Numbered from the stretch's first letter, positions 24,401 through 38,540 are shown. The stretch: 64,000 bases of DNA from Apteryx mantelli (GCF_036417845.1 NC_089979.1:118205415-118269414); one strand, 5' to 3'. Program-made: numbers and translations. Notes: generated from the sequence alone by a model not told the origin.

Positions 24401-27400
24401 GGCAATTGTATAGAAACAGAAGAATGAACTCTCCAGGAAGTGGAGACAGTAATCTGTCCTTCAGCATAGTAGTGTTTTGGGAATGACATTTTTTCCTCTG
24501 TTTCCTTTTTTAAAACAGGAGAAATTTCACAAGAAGGTATTGAGACTTAAGAACTTCAGAAAAAAGGCTACCAGTTAAATGAATAAATACTGATTTGTGA
24601 GTCAACCTTGTGACTCTTCCTGCATGTTATTGGAAAATGGTTTACTGCTGGTATTTCAGTAGCTATGAATAATATTTAATCCTAAGGTGCAACAGAACAT
24701 CCATGCACACAAAGAGGGTTCATTAAGAAATGTCAAATTAAATGAACAGCTACTTCACACTGGTAATTATGTGACATTGTACGCCTAGGAATATGAAATG
24801 CTTATTTCCCAATACCATTATTTTCTTTCCAGCACTACTATTTTTTTCTCTCTTTCACTCTTTCTAATCTTCTTTAATTGTTTTTTTAATGACACAGCTT
24901 ACGTGCCTGTAATGCTTTTCATCCAGAACAATGCCAAAGTACTATACAGTCTGTATTGTATTAGAATGAAGCTTCACAACAAATGCATTTTTCTGTATTA
25001 GCACTGTCCAGAAAGAGAAGGACCCTGTGTACATGACAGTGAGTATGTCAGAAAGAGCAGAGCTTATATATTCACACATGACATAAACTGTTAAATCAAG
25101 AGTGAAGATTAATGTAGGATCTCCAATATAGTCTGCACTAATTTTCCTTTTAATAGCTCAAGTATTTTAATGTCATATTACTTAAGGTTTCATGATTTTA
25201 TGATTTTCCAGGTTTCTTTAAGCCATGGAGGAAAATGTAAAATAAATATACTATAAAAATCCTGGAAAATGTAATTCTGAATTACCATCACCATATAGAT
25301 CAAATTTAGCTTTCATTTCTATTTCACTTCCTTGGTTTTTGTTAAATAGATATCCACAGCTCTCCTTCTACTTCTTCTATAACAGGGGGAAAAAACACAG
25401 ATTTTTTGGTTGTTGTTTTGTAAGTGAAACTGCCACTGAATACATTTGTTTTGCATTTAACCTCCAAAACTTTGTAGTAGTAAGTACATTGTAGTATTTT
25501 AAAAGCATCTGTTATTACGTATAGGTAAGTCTTGCAGTTGAGATAAGTATTATCTATTTTTCCCTAATTTGATATGAACCTTACCCTTGATAAATCCTCC
25601 AGAATATAAGATAGCTGAACTTTGCAGCTATTTATTGTCCCTATGAGTGTTTAGATCAAAATTTTGCATTATAGTCTCTCAACTTGAGAGATTTCAGTTC
25701 TAATTTTGATGCTAACTTTCTAGCAAGGTCTAAAATGGTTTGATTTCCTAATCCCTATATTTATAGCGAGAGAAATGCTGCTCTGTATGCTTATGATGGT
25801 GTGAAACTCTTCCTTCTCTGCTTGAATCTTAAATAAGTGAGCTTTTCATAAAAGCTCTGCTTTGGTAGGAACCACTGAATAGACCTAGCTTCCCCAAAAC
25901 TGTGGGGAGATCAAGGACTTGAAAGGATAGCCCCTCTGCAGCTACCGTTTCAGCATGTAATAAAGAATGGTGCACGCTGTATCTCAGTTCCCTCTTTGAA
26001 AGGATTTCTGAGCACTGGGTCTGTATGTGCAACAGATCTAATGGTTCTTACATACCTCTTATGTCTTTCTCTGTGCCACTGTGTGCCAGTGTGTATTGGT
26101 CATTGCCTTAGGAAAACATTTCCACACAGACGCTGAGATACACCACATAGCTAAATAGGATCATCCAACAGATGTAGCATGCTGAAATGAATTTTCCGGT
26201 ATTGCCCATTGCTAGGCAAAACTCTGAACTCCTCCTCAATACCAACAGTCTTTCCTGACACAAATACAAGGTCAGGCATTCAACATTGTTTCCTCCTCCT
26301 CCATTAGTAGAAATGTTTAGTGGTATATATTTAAATTCCCTGTCATTGGTGTGACAAAACTGTAACTACTGTACCATTCTCTGCCTTCTGGTTTTGATTA
26401 TTTGTTCAAAATGTGCGTGACCTTTGAAAGGGTGAGAAGGTTCCCTTTCATGACACAATGGCAGCCATCATCACCATCCTATTTAGTGGTTTGCCTGGAA
26501 ATTGTTTGCAGTTTAGAAAAAACTTTCATTTTAATTTAGTGTGTATGTGAAATAAATTGTACCATGGAATGGTGCTGTCAAATATTTATTTAGTATCTCA
26601 GTACTTGAATTCACTTGCCAATCAGATAAAATTAGTTTTGAATTCTTTTATACTGACATCATTTTCCTAACTTACAAACTCATTTTTAGACACAGAAATA
26701 ACAAATGTTAGCATTGGCTTGTTGTGAATAGCAATGATGTTTAGGAATTTTAATGCACAGTTTAGTGTTTTGATAATGTCACTGTGAATTGGTGCTTAAT
26801 TTTAGCCAGAGACAACTTTGTCCTTAAACTACTTACTTGGTGTAAAGTATTTTCCTATTTTCTAATTCAACCTGAGTGTTAAAGTTGGCTCCCTTTAGAC
26901 TATTTGCAGAGAGTTTCAAAGGTATAGGATTTCCCAAGACATTACTAAGCAGCAACAGTGGCTGCAAAGCCAAGTGTATATTGCTGGGTCAACAAGATTG
27001 GCTTTTAACAATCAAATAGAAAACATAATTGAGAATACTGAGTAGTATTTTGAGAATTGTTTCACTATATATGTTACTCTGCCAAAATCTTTCCACATAA
27101 TCCTGAAGATTATCTCTCATAAAAACAGCATATTAACTTGTAAAGTTTATGAAAATAGGGCCTGCTCTAAAACATATTGAAGTCAGTGGAACTAGTTTTC
27201 AAATAGCTGTTCTCCTCTGATTTTTGCTTCATATAAGAAAGTAAGTTGTTTTGTTATGCTTTAAGCACTTAGGTAACTGAAAGTTTGTACAGAATTAAGT
27301 TAATCATGTAATAAAAGTTTACATACAAAAGTAGCATCTTCTCTGGATTCATTGTATTGCTAGAGTTTGTTCAAAATCCAAAAGCTAACAGACAAAAATG

Positions 27401-29996
27401 AATCTATACGGTTTTGTTGAATTTTCTTGCTGAAATGTAATAAGAAGTCTTGAAAACATAAGAGACCTAAGAACATCACATTCCCATTGTGTATTTGCAA
27501 TTTTTCTTTGTGTTTTGTGTGACTGAGAATTTTGTCACTGTCAATTTTCGGTCACAGGTAGAGAGTATTTGAATAGGCTGCACATGGCCAATATTGTAAG
27601 AGAATGCAAAGATGCAGACTATCAGACTTTGAGCTAGTTACTGTTACTGAACTAGGTTACTGAGTGTGCTCAGAGAAGAATTATAGGAGGAAGGACGATT
27701 ATCCTTCAGAAGAAGCAAGCAAAGCATGAAATGATGGGGAATAATTCATTTTGTCTCTCTGGCTTTTCAGTTTTCTAGGCAGACTTTTTAAAGTCCTGTC
27801 TGTGTTACTAATGCCTGCCTCACTAGTGAAGATCGTGCTTCTCCACCACCAAAGCAGCCAGGTTCTTGGGAGCACTGGTGGGAACATTACTGAAGCTGTT
27901 GCTGGTCGACAGTAGAAACATGAGAAGGTGAAAATCTCTGTCCCTTGTCTCCTAGAAGAAAAAGAGAGTCTCTTTGTATTTATACTGACTGCTGAGGGCA
28001 AAACTTGAAGAATTAGGTTAATTGGGCAGCTGGAAAAAACAAAATTTCTTTCTTAACCTTAAGCTTAATGACTTAAGCTAAAGTCATTTTTAGGAAGGCG
28101 CATCAGGACAAATCTGTAATTCTAGTGGTTATTTCACTCTTTACTGATTAAAAGCCCTAACTGTGCTTTTATAGTGACCACTTCGGTTAAACTGAGCCAT
28201 ACCAGCTTTTTAATAGAAGTTATAAAGAAAACAGAAATTAGGTATAACCATATACAGTCTAACTTGGTACAGTCCTGTGCTCTAGCTTCTGTAGGGCCAT
28301 TTACATCTGTGATCATATAGAACAGCCTGCTATAGGATTATCCAAGCACAGAGTGACCTCAGGCTGAAGAAATCCCCAAACCTGCTTTTGTACACAGAAT
28401 TTCTCAGTTATACCAAGTGTGCATCTTTTTTACATCGTTATGCATAACCAGACCATAGAAAGTATCACTTCCACCATTTACAGTGAAGAAAGACAAGAAA
28501 AAAGGCTGCAGAATCAAGAATCTAAAACTGTGGTGTGTGGATGGACTGCAGAGCTCTTTCTTGTGGTTCATTGAAAAAAACATTTTAGAACTATAACATG
28601 GTAGATTAAGCTACTGGTACGGGAAGGGAATGGGGTCTGTGAGTAGATATTTTCCTTACAATGTGATCTGCTGACTGAAAATCTGGAGCACCATCAGAGT
28701 TCAACTAATTGAGCCAGACAGCTTGTTAGACTGTCTTATAAAAACTGGATGTCTGGCTAGATAGCTTTTGGCACTTTGAAGAATAGAGAGGCAGATTTAT
28801 GAACTGGACAAATGAGCATTATAGTTAGGAATTTTTCTAATAGTTTTGGCTGTATCTGTAAGACCCTTTGACTTTCAAAAAGATGCTGCTTCAAAAAATA
28901 CTTTCTGCCAACTCCTAAATGCACCATTCAGTGCAGGATATTACTGCTGATTTTAGCACCTTATCTTCCTGTGCAGTTCATGTAAAAGCCAGGATAAGTT
29001 TGGAGTCTGTTTTTTCCCCATTTCCCCAGTAACACATGACAACTTCAAAATGGCAAGAAGATTCAGGAAAGAGATCGGCGTGCCTGCACCTAGTTGAGGA
29101 ACAGAGTGATGTTAGCATGCAGAAAGAGTGTGATGGACTTATGAAAAGGTGAACTTGAATCTATGTTCATCTAGCATTGTTGAGAGTCTAGAAAATTCAC
29201 TTTTCTCAAGAGAGTATATTCATAGTGGATATGCATCTCTGCAATATACCCATAAAACTCTTGCATTAATTTCAGTTTGGGCAGGAATTGCTGAATCCCT
29301 TCCATGGCTCACCCTCAACAATTAGGTCCTAACTCACCATGTCCTGAGCTACGCTGTCAATTAATCTTAATATCCTTGGCACCAGCAAACAGCCAACAGC
29401 AGTGTTGCCAAAATTTCTGCAATTGTTTCTGTTTCTTATGTGTGGAACATCATGCCAATTCAGATCCATCAATCTACTGCAGAAGCTGAAACATCATGGG
29501 CAATGGAATACTCAAAATCAAAATTTCTTGGAAAAAGCCCAGTCACTATAAATGTAAATAGCTGGTTTTCTTCTTTGTATGCTATTTCCTCTGTGGATTC
29601 CACAATTGCTGATTTCCAAGCTTTGTATCAGCTTAGAGAGGAATAGATGGAATCTTGCCTAAAAGTAACTGAAAAATAAGGTAGTAGTTGCACAGAGAGG
29701 AGCATGTCATGTGGTATTTCCAGCACTACTTGTGTTAATCAAACAGAAAATGCTATGATACTTACCAGGTGATAGACTCTTTAGCTACACGTATAGCAGG
29801 CAACAATTGAAAACAGGGAGCACCATCATACTTTTGTAATTTTTTGATGCTTCTGCTCCCTCTCTTAACAAAACAAAATAGAAAATGGAAAGCTGATGAG
29901 AGTTACACTTTTTCATCCATCAAAAAGATATGGTAAACTCTGGAGAATTTCTTGTTCAAGCTGAGCTATTAGTCAGACATAATTAAAGCTATTAAA

Positions 29997-30020
29997 AGCA
30001 AAACAAAACAAAACAAAACA
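29997..30020. repeat. (AAAAC)n microsatellite
   Basis: About five AAAAC units at 29.99-30.02 kb, directly followed by CCCCG. It could be a decayed poly(A), but no retroelement body was recognised upstream. Confidence 0.85.
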
Positions 30021-30552
30021 CCCCGAACCCAAGAAGATGATGCTGTGACTTAGCACATTCCCTTCTCACCTCTGAAAATCTGAGGATAAGTGATGCTCAC
30101 CGCTTGTCTGTGTTATCAAACTACCACTCATTTTTGTCATTATTTGGTATCTGTGCTTACAAGAGGACATCCAAGGAAGCTTTAAGGCCTAGGACATCAA
30201 TCCTAGAGGTTAGGCAGAACACTGAGGTTCTTTCAGAGCCAGGCTCAAAGCCCATGCTCATTCAGGAATAAAGAAAGGAGGGAATATAGCAGTCATGAAA
30301 TTCCTCTATTCCCTGTGCCCATCACTCCTTTTTTTCACCAGTTTTCAGGGTGTGCACTCCTGTTTAGCTAGTATGCAGACAAGCCATTTTAACAGCCAGT
30401 CTTCAAAAATCCTGCACTACCTATAGGTAAGAGTGGAGGAGGAAACAAACATGTATGGAGAAAGCTCAGACTGATTTTTGGCAAATATTACACTTGATCC
30501 ATGTTGCAGAATTGCCAACAGTAAGTGTTCCAAAATCATATGTGATGAGGGT

Positions 30553-30640
30553 GGCTTAAAAATAATCAATTTGGAGTTCCTTTTTATTTGCCTTCTGGCT
30601 TAAAAATAATCATTTTGAGGTTCTTTTTATTTGCCTTTGG
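30553..30640. repeat. 44-bp tandem duplication
   Basis: The segment beginning GGCTTAAAAATAATCA at 30553 is repeated at 30597 with a few substitutions and one small indel. Both copies end with TTTTTATTTGCCTT. Confidence 0.85.
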
Positions 30641-31005
30641 TTTCTTAGCCTTCAGGGTACTCTCAGATAATGTTTTCTCAGAAACCACGTGGGCTGGAAA
30701 GGTGCTTTCTCTTCTCCTCAAGTCAAGCCCCAGCCATATGCTAGGGCTTGACATATATAGTATAAGCATATAGTATAAGAAGTGTGAAAAGCTTACTAGA
30801 GTTGCAATACTTCTTTTTCCCTCATATGTTATTTTGTCTGTTGGAAGAGGCAGTTTCTCTCTTTTGTAGTGTAACACGAGATCCAGGGTAGGATGAAAGA
30901 GAAAGCGGAAAGTGGATGAGTTAATATGAATAAAAAAAAAAAAAAGAAAACAGAGAGTTAAGGAAAAGGGGGCATTATAGAGGAAATAAATAGAAAATAG
31001 AGAAA

Positions 31006-31057
31006 GGGAAGGGAAGGGAAGGGAAGGGAAGGGAAGGGAAGGGAAGGGAAGGGAAGG
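31006..31057. repeat. (GGGAA)n pentanucleotide microsatellite
   Basis: Ten uninterrupted GGGAA units. A purine-only strand of this kind can adopt unusual structures, and its purity suggests it is polymorphic. Confidence 0.97.
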
Positions 31058-31111
31058 CCAAAACAGAGATGAAACAGCCAGGAAATATCATTATGCATAT
31101 ACCTATCTTTA

Positions 31112-31245
31112 CACAGAATCACAGAATCACAGAACGGTTGAGGTTGGAAGGGACCTCAGGAGATCATCTAGTCCAACCCCCCTGCTCAAGCAGGGTCACC
31201 TAGAGCACAGTGTACAGGATCGCGTCCAGGCAGGTTTTTAAAGCA
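31112..31245 (-). mobile_element. CR1 LINE 3' end fragment (minus orientation)
   Basis: The plus strand begins with two CACAGAAT octamers and a third partial one, the reverse complement of the ATTCTGTG tail that ends avian CR1 elements. It continues with the familiar CR1 3' UTR words GGTTGAGGTTGGAAGGGACC, AGATCATCTAGTCCAACCCC, AGCAGGGTCACCTAGAGCA and CAGGATCGCGTCCAGGC. Similarity fades after about 31240, so this is a 5'-truncated copy of about 130 bp, which is typical for CR1. It is much less diverged than the fragment at 18.4 kb. This is the strongest evidence for a bird source. Confidence 0.97.
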
Positions 31246-32275
31246 CAGTGGGTGCTGCAGGACTCTGAAAGCTATAAAAGGATACGTATCTGCAATTAAT
31301 CATTTGAAGTTGTGCCAATATTTAACCATGTACTAGCCCTGCCAAAGCAAATGGGCAGCAACATATGAATCTTTAGAGACCAGGTGTTTTCAAGCTTTTA
31401 AATGCTGCACACTCATGTTGTTCTGTGTATATGTGTCTCAGGGAGGGCAATGTTACTTAAAATTCAAAGATCCTAAGAAAGTTGTGATGGAGGGACACAC
31501 TTAAAATTCTTAGATCTGGAGTTAAATCTACAAGGTTAAATCTGTTGAGGGCTTTTGTCACAATCTGATCTGCTTTTCTGTAGCCTGAGTATTTGTGATA
31601 CCTGGCTTTCAGAAGGCTTAAAGGTGCAATTCAGCAAAATATACTGAAGTTTGGCTATTTCTCCAAAGCTGAAGATTGTTCTCATTTTTATAATTTTTCC
31701 TTTTTTACCCCTCTACATATTTTTTGCTAGTGTGTCTCCTGTAGCATTCCCATCTCTTTTAACTGATGTAGGATTCTCTTTCCATTGCTCTATTTCTCTC
31801 TATTACTCTTATTAGAATTTTTTACATTTCTGTCTCTGTTCCAGAAGTCTGACACTTACATCCTACTTAATATACTTAACTGCCTCCCATCTCCTTTTAA
31901 ATCTATCATTTAATTTGCAAAAGTTTCTGGCTATAACATCCTTTCTTTGTGTCCATCTACTCTGCCTTACAGCTTGTGGATTAGTTATATCATGTTTAGT
32001 CTCTCTTTAACCATTTCATCTATTCTGTCTCCTTATGGAGCTAAGAATACTTAATAAGTTATATCATACAGGAGGCTGAATGAACCTCTGTTGAAGCTGG
32101 TGAACCATATTTAATGCAGAGTAAATGTTAGAAAATTTTTTTCCAGCTTTCAAACCCAAAGCCCAAATAAAAGTACAGTCTACTTGGACAATCTACTTGG
32201 ATAGAAGTGCTTTCATTAAGGCTGAATACAAAAACAGAGACATGAGCATAGTTTGTGTTGTTTGTGGAGATAAGT

Positions 32276-32278
<3 letters not shown>

Positions 32279-32313
<35 letters not shown>
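32279..32313. repeat. (TG)n microsatellite
   Basis: About 17 uninterrupted TG units. It is the cause of the Thr-His frames on the opposite strand around 32.13-32.54 kb. Confidence 0.97.
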
Positions 32314-32315
<2 letters not shown>

Positions 32316-33214
32316 GTGAGAGAAAGGAAACCCCATAAAGGCAGGCAGAGAAAGAAGCAACAGAAGTCCAAGGGTAACCATAGAAGCTCTGATACTGTGG
32401 CTTGGTGGGGAAGCTAAGATTGCTTTTGGGGTACAACTCTGACTGGTAAAAGAAGGTTGAATACTAAAAAAATAAACTTCTCTATTGCATTCATGGAACA
32501 GAACATTTGTGTGTGTGTTCACATGCAAAGATCTCATGCACTCATTTCTCTTCCCCTAAGAATGCTTGTCTTAGTAGTCAATATTGGTTGTGCTCTGAAT
32601 ATTGACTCACCAGAAAAAGTATCAAGAGCAACAAACAGACTTTGGGTGAGACTGAAAAACATCAGTCAGATAAAGAGAAAAGATGGATCGATAAATAAAC
32701 ATATGACCACAGACCAAAGCAGAATGAGCAAATCTTATTTTAGGCACTATCTATTGGCCAATAATTCATTGCTAATTTAAAACTGGATTTCAGTAAAGTA
32801 ACATTGGCAGCAGTGCCTCAGCTACCGAAATGATATATTTATTGTATAATTAAATAGTGTTTTATTTATTCAAATAATTTATAAGACACTTTATTAAATA
32901 ACTTTCTTATTGCATCATCTTTTTTGGCAAATATTGAGCTTTAAAAATTGCTTCATTTCATATTTTAGGTGTCTTTTTTGTATTCATAAAGTTACTGAAA
33001 CTTACCACATGCACAAAGCACACGGAAAAAATACTGAAGTTCTCCAAGTGGAAAGCCTTAGCCACAAATCTAATATTGGAAGTATCAGCATATGATGAGG
33101 TCTGCAACATTAGATCCATGTCTGGAAATCACCTATTGCCTGGTCCTTAGTTGCAAAAACAAAGAAGCAAGGAAAAATTTTCTCCTTTTTTTCTCTCCTT
33201 CCCTCTTTCTCATA

Positions 33215-33277
33215 CATCCACACAAGCACACCCACCCACACATGCGCATGTGCATGCACACATGCACGTACGCACAA
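33215..33277. repeat. CA/TG/GCAT low-complexity tract
   Basis: Mixed alternating purine-pyrimidine words (CACACA, GCGCATGTGCATGCACA, GTACGCAC) over about 60 bp. Confidence 0.8.
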
Positions 33278-36200
33278 AAAGCTTCTGTTTCGATTCAATT
33301 CTCCCCGGCTTCTTTGTACAATTACAAATTGCAGATGTTCCAAACTTCAGGGCAGGTTCCAATTTCATTTGCAAATGAAATCTATTATTTATAAAAAAAT
33401 ATATGAAATTTTAGCCATATCCTCAGTAGCAACATTCCATCCCTGTACTGGTCCAGGAATCCAGAGGTGTTACAAATTTCCTTCATACTTCTACTTCTAG
33501 AGTTAAAACTATCAGGTTTTTGAGGATGCAGATAGATTTGTCTTTTCCTACATCAGGGAGAATAATTTTTTTGTTTTTTAAATAAATATTTTAATATCAA
33601 AAATATCCTGCTAATTCCATTGCTAAAAAATGTGTGTTTTGATGTCAGTTTAAGTTTAAAGTAACAACATATATATATATATTTACAGTAATTTTTAGCT
33701 AACAGTATTCTCATTACTATTTCTGTAGCTGGTAATAAAAGCTCATGTTTTCAATATTAGTAGCCTTGCACATGTGGATACACCAATTATGATTTCTCAC
33801 ATCAGTAAAGTCAAACCCATTTGCAAGAGCTCTACCTTTTCAAGGGGCTGACATTAACTCATAGACTGTTAATACCAGTTTTTGGTATTTTGGTACATAA
33901 ATTATATTTTTGCCTAATCTCAGTTGTCATTATGGCTTGTACAAAGTGCTTTAAACAGTGCTTTAATTGTTAGTCAACTTCTGAGGACTGGACTGACAGA
34001 AAGACTGAAAGTACAGTGGAGTTTAGATGTTGTGGATGGTATCTGGGGAGTAATGTGAATATAGTTTGCATATAGTGTATTCATTCCTGACACAAACGGA
34101 AGTGTTGCCTTGAAAAGGAGAAAATGCAAGACTGTGTTCCCAAAATGTAGTGCAGCCATTGTAAAACAGATGGCAGATAGGTCTTCTAGTGTAAGTTGCT
34201 TAGGCATTTGTTTTCCTTTAAAACAGCATTCTCAGTACCATTGTATAGTCCAACACATCTCTCCCCTTCTAATACCTCTCAGTCTCTAGCAACCATCACC
34301 CTGCACAGGACCCTGACACTGGCTTTGAATCAACTGCACATTTTCTGGCCTTGTTTCTATCCAGCAGAAGTGACTTTGCTTCTTCAACCTCCCACTCCAG
34401 AAGAGCTGTGTCAGCATGAGACTCATAAGCTGAAGAGTTGGAGAAAAGATGCAGAAAAGATGCAGAAGAGGCTAAGAGGACCCTGAACACATTTTCTAAA
34501 AAGATGGAAAGGCACACTGTGGGCAGGGATGTCAGTGGGGGCTTGAGAAAATGGAAATCAAGCCTTCTAGCATCACCCAGAGCCAAAAAGCTTGATCTTT
34601 TTTTTTTCTAACCTTTTCTTCTCTTTGTGCTTTAGTGCTCCAGACTCCCCCCAATAGCTTGGTAGCATCCTTATCTGCACTGGTGTTTCCAATCTGCTCT
34701 CTGGCATGCTCATTCCTCCAACCAACTTTGAATAAGACCCTACACATAAAATTCTGCAGCTTTATGCTCCCAGCTGCTCAGTTCCACTCTCCTCAAGTAC
34801 CTGCACAACTTGGAGAGATGATAGGGAGGTAAGAAAGAAGTGGGACTGTGAAAGATATATGTGCTAACTGGAGGCAGGGAAGGGTAGGAGTGAGTAAGGG
34901 TGTTTCCTTCCCAAGTACGAACAAATGTGTATAGGAAGAAAGACTTGGAGCTTCTTCAGCATTTGCCTTTCTCGTATTCTCTAATGTCTTACCAGAAGAG
35001 TTATAGTGACATTAATAATGGTGTGACCAGCTTGTGCAAGCAGGGAAAGCATTTCAAAGATGTCATGTCAACCATGCCTTCACTTTGCTGTACCCAGTTC
35101 CACTGTTTAGGAAACATGACTATATTATCCTAACTGCTTCCGTCTGTTTGGGCAATGTTATTTTCCTCAAGTGAAATTAGGAAAACACAGCACTTTAGAG
35201 TTTGCATAAAACTCTACTTAAAAATACTGCTGTTAAAGTGCAAAGCACTAACAGAAGTTCTTGCACATGCTCTGCAAATTACATTGTGTTCAGGCCAAAA
35301 CTCACTGTCTAGGTACAGCTTACGGATCATGACTACACCATGTCATTTGAGACATCTGCTTACTGTGACAGCCTGCCAGAAAAACCTTTTGCTTCAACAG
35401 ATCTGTATGCTCTCTTTGACTCAGCAGTTCATTCCACCTTGACCCCAAGTTCCAGGCACTGAGGTAAATAACTTTTTCAGTTGCACTTCTCTCAAAGGGG
35501 CACTTGGTCAAATCTCCAGCAGCTGAGAACCATGTGAGGTGGATCAGAGCCACAGGTTGAGCCCTATAAGCATGCAATAAATAAACTTGAACTAGTTGAT
35601 ATTGTGAAATGCCATTTTTTAGGTGGGCTGTATTTCAGAGCTCTGTTGTTTAAATGACCACAAATGAACCAGAAACCCCCTCTCAGGAGGCAAAAGAAAT
35701 GTTAAGTCAGTTTAGTCAACATGCAGATTTTTGGCCAGTTAGCATAGTTAGCTTCCAAGTACTAGCTTGGCTTTATGGCAAAGCCACTGCTCTATAATAC
35801 AACATCCAGTTCCTGTATTGCATGCTGCACTGGAGGGCAGAGCTAACAACTAATGAGAAATTTAGGATGCCTTAAGGTCCAGGGAACATACATTATAATC
35901 AGGTTATATAAACCTTTAGGAAATACCTGGAGAACCAGGCTGAGACACAAAAGCCAAAATATTAGGCGACTGGTAAAATAAATGGCAAATTAATTGCTAT
36001 GCTGGAAACATGACAAATACTACAACCATGGCCTTGCATAGTCCCCAAGGCCCTGGTTGAGAGTGTCTGCAGTTCTGAGAGACGCTGCTTCCAGTTTTCT
36101 GCATACTTATTTCTTGCATATTTACAAGGTTCTGTTTGCAAACGGAAGGACTAAGTATGTCACTTTGAAAAGTAAAGCTGCAATTTTGGAGCACGGTTCT

Positions 36201-37786
36201 GCAGCAGGAAGTGAACTTCCTGCCACGTCCCTCAGACTGGAAGAAGTGCCGGGGGAAGCAGCATCTTATAAATTTGTTAGGGTCGGGCAGAATTCTTCCT
36301 GCCACAAAAGCTCTGCCCCTGCCGTATTACAAGGGCTCAAAGTGGTGTGGTTTACAGACAACTGGAAGTACTCAAGACCAAAGTGAATGGTGGTGTGTGG
36401 GGATCTGTGATAAATGATGAAGTTCAACAGTTGTTGTTGGTCCAAAAATGCAGGGAGCCACTGAGCTGTGTACCACTTTATACCTTTATCACAGAAGCTA
36501 AAGATAGCTTGCACGGTTGGGAGGCCTTCAGACATGTAGAGTCAAACGAGACTAGAAGTTGTTAGCAGAGATGAGAATACAAACTCAGAGACGCCTTGTT
36601 CCATTTTATAACCACAAAAAATGCTGCTTTGAAACTGGCAACCCTGGCCATACTGTATCCAGCTACAGGAAAGTCTGCAGCAGGAGGCCAAACTAAAGGC
36701 AGATGCTTTGAGGTGGCCTTGAAGAGATTTCTTCCAGTTACGCTGGTGGAGGAAGGAGGGATACATGAACATTGTGGGACATGTCATAAGGCCCGTCCCC
36801 CAGCTTGCAAATGGACTCTGAAGAAAAAGCAAGATGTCTAGGCATCTGCAGAAGAATTCAGTAACTTCATGTTGACCCTGCGTATCCAGGTGAACATATC
36901 TCAGGGTAATTCCAGCTGAGTGGTACTCTGCTGACTCAGGTACAGATGCTGATGTGGGTACCCCACTTCAGAAGAGACTTCCAGAATCAGTGAGGCCTCC
37001 TGAAAATGTATTGTCTTTCCTCTGATTTTTTGCACCAGAACAAGGAAAAAAAGACGAGTCACATCTTGTGCTTGCCCATTCCACGCATCCCCAGTGGGGG
37101 CAGCCAGCAACTATCAACTAGATAGATAGATGCAGGGAGCTTTTGATTTAATTGCTCTCTCTCATCTAACTGAAGACCACTGCTAGCCTGAAGTCTAGAG
37201 GGTGTGAGAAAAGAAAGACGAACCTATGAAATGGAAATGGTTCATCTGCAAAATGAAAGCAGGAAATCCAGGCAAAGATTTTATATTTTGTCTTTACTCA
37301 GACTTTTACAGGTGCCCAGAGAGACCCAAGAGAAACAATTTGACTAAGCTTATGTACTTTTTACACTGCTACATGACTTTCATCCATTAAACTGCTGCAA
37401 GTTTTTTCAAAAAATGCAGAGAAGAAAGTAAAAACGATGCCCCCATAAAGACAACCAAAACCCACCGAGACATTAGGTTTACCTCTGTTCATCAGGAAAA
37501 AGTGGAGTTCATTTTGTGTGTCACTAATATTGCTGCTTTTGTCTTATGACCAGATACCTACATTCTTTTCTTGAGACTGCTCAGTCTTCAAGAAATGAAG
37601 TGTGATTTTTACAGTTTACATGGCAATGATTTATATGAGGGTCACGGCCTGTCACATGGCAAACCATGACCCCACATAACATGATGTAAGTGTAAGAATC
37701 ACACTTTTTCTCAGGGTCACTAGAACCATGACACAGGTCCCAGTGTTCAACACACCAACCACAGAGTGGGGCATATGCCTTTTTCC

Positions 37787-37803
37787 TTTTTTTTTTTTTT
37801 TTT
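37787..37803. repeat. T17 homopolymer
   Basis: Seventeen consecutive T following TTTTTCC. No associated retroelement body was recognised. Confidence 0.9.
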
Positions 37804-38416
37804 GCCAGCTCCCTGAATTACTTTCAGGTAGTTCTGCATGTTTCTGCTTTTTCATTTAATTAGGTGCAAACGCTCTGTATAAATAAAATAAAAAGCTCCC
37901 TGCAGCTAGTAGACCATTGCAGACTGCCAGACATTGAAAAATGTTTGTCTCCATTACTGTTGCTTAATAATTCACGTTTTATAAACAAAGAAATCTTTCT
38001 CTCCCTCTTTTTTCTCTCCCTTCCCCAGGCTTTTGGGGGTTAGAAGCTTGGATACAGCTGCAGAATAACTTTGGATCCCAGTATACAGTATGCGTACTAT
38101 CAATGTATACAATAGGTGTACAGTACTACCAGTGTTTCCTGACTGCCTCTCAGTCACACAGACTCCATATCCTTTAGGACATGTCAGTCATTGCAATACT
38201 TGTATGTAAATGCTATATTGTCCATTAGATATTTCAGATCCCTTTACATGGGATTTGTCAGCCTGGGCCACAACTCTTTACACCCTGTTTCTGGCAGCAG
38301 CTGAAATCATAGACTTTGGAAAGTAAACATCCCCCATAATAATGATATTATACTACAAAGGTATCTGTAAAGAAATTTGTATTAGTTTACTATGTGTATC
38401 TCAGAATATTGTGTAA

Positions 38417-38540
38417 AGTTCATTATTTCCATTTATATGTGAAGAGATAGAGTCTAAAGAGGTTGTTCAGACTTATAAGTTGACGTGTTAGTAAGCTACA
38501 GAACCCAAATCCCCTTGATTCCCACAATTCTCACCAGTGT
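38417..38540 (-). mobile_element. MIR/CORE-SINE-like relic (minus orientation)
   Basis: The plus strand follows the reverse complement of the MIR core in order: a CATTATTTCCATTTATATG-like block (MIR: cattttacagatg), GAGTCTAAAGAGGTT (MIR: aggctcagagaggtt), a decayed gacttgcccaaggtca block, then TTAGTAAGCTACAGAACCCA (MIR: tagtaagtggcagagcc). Many mismatches are present, as expected of a very old copy. The identification is from remembered consensus and was not aligned computationally. Confidence 0.6.

Noticed and set aside
32128..32537. Minus-strand frames of 102 and 114 codons
   Set aside because: Held open by the (TG)n microsatellite at 32279-32313; no domain.
36057..36841. Cluster of frames up to 109 codons, one with a Cys/His-containing C-terminus resembling a zinc knuckle
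   Set aside because: The Cys/His spacing does not complete a CCHC pattern with a supporting protein around it, no splice-consistent exon was found, and no similarity was recognised.
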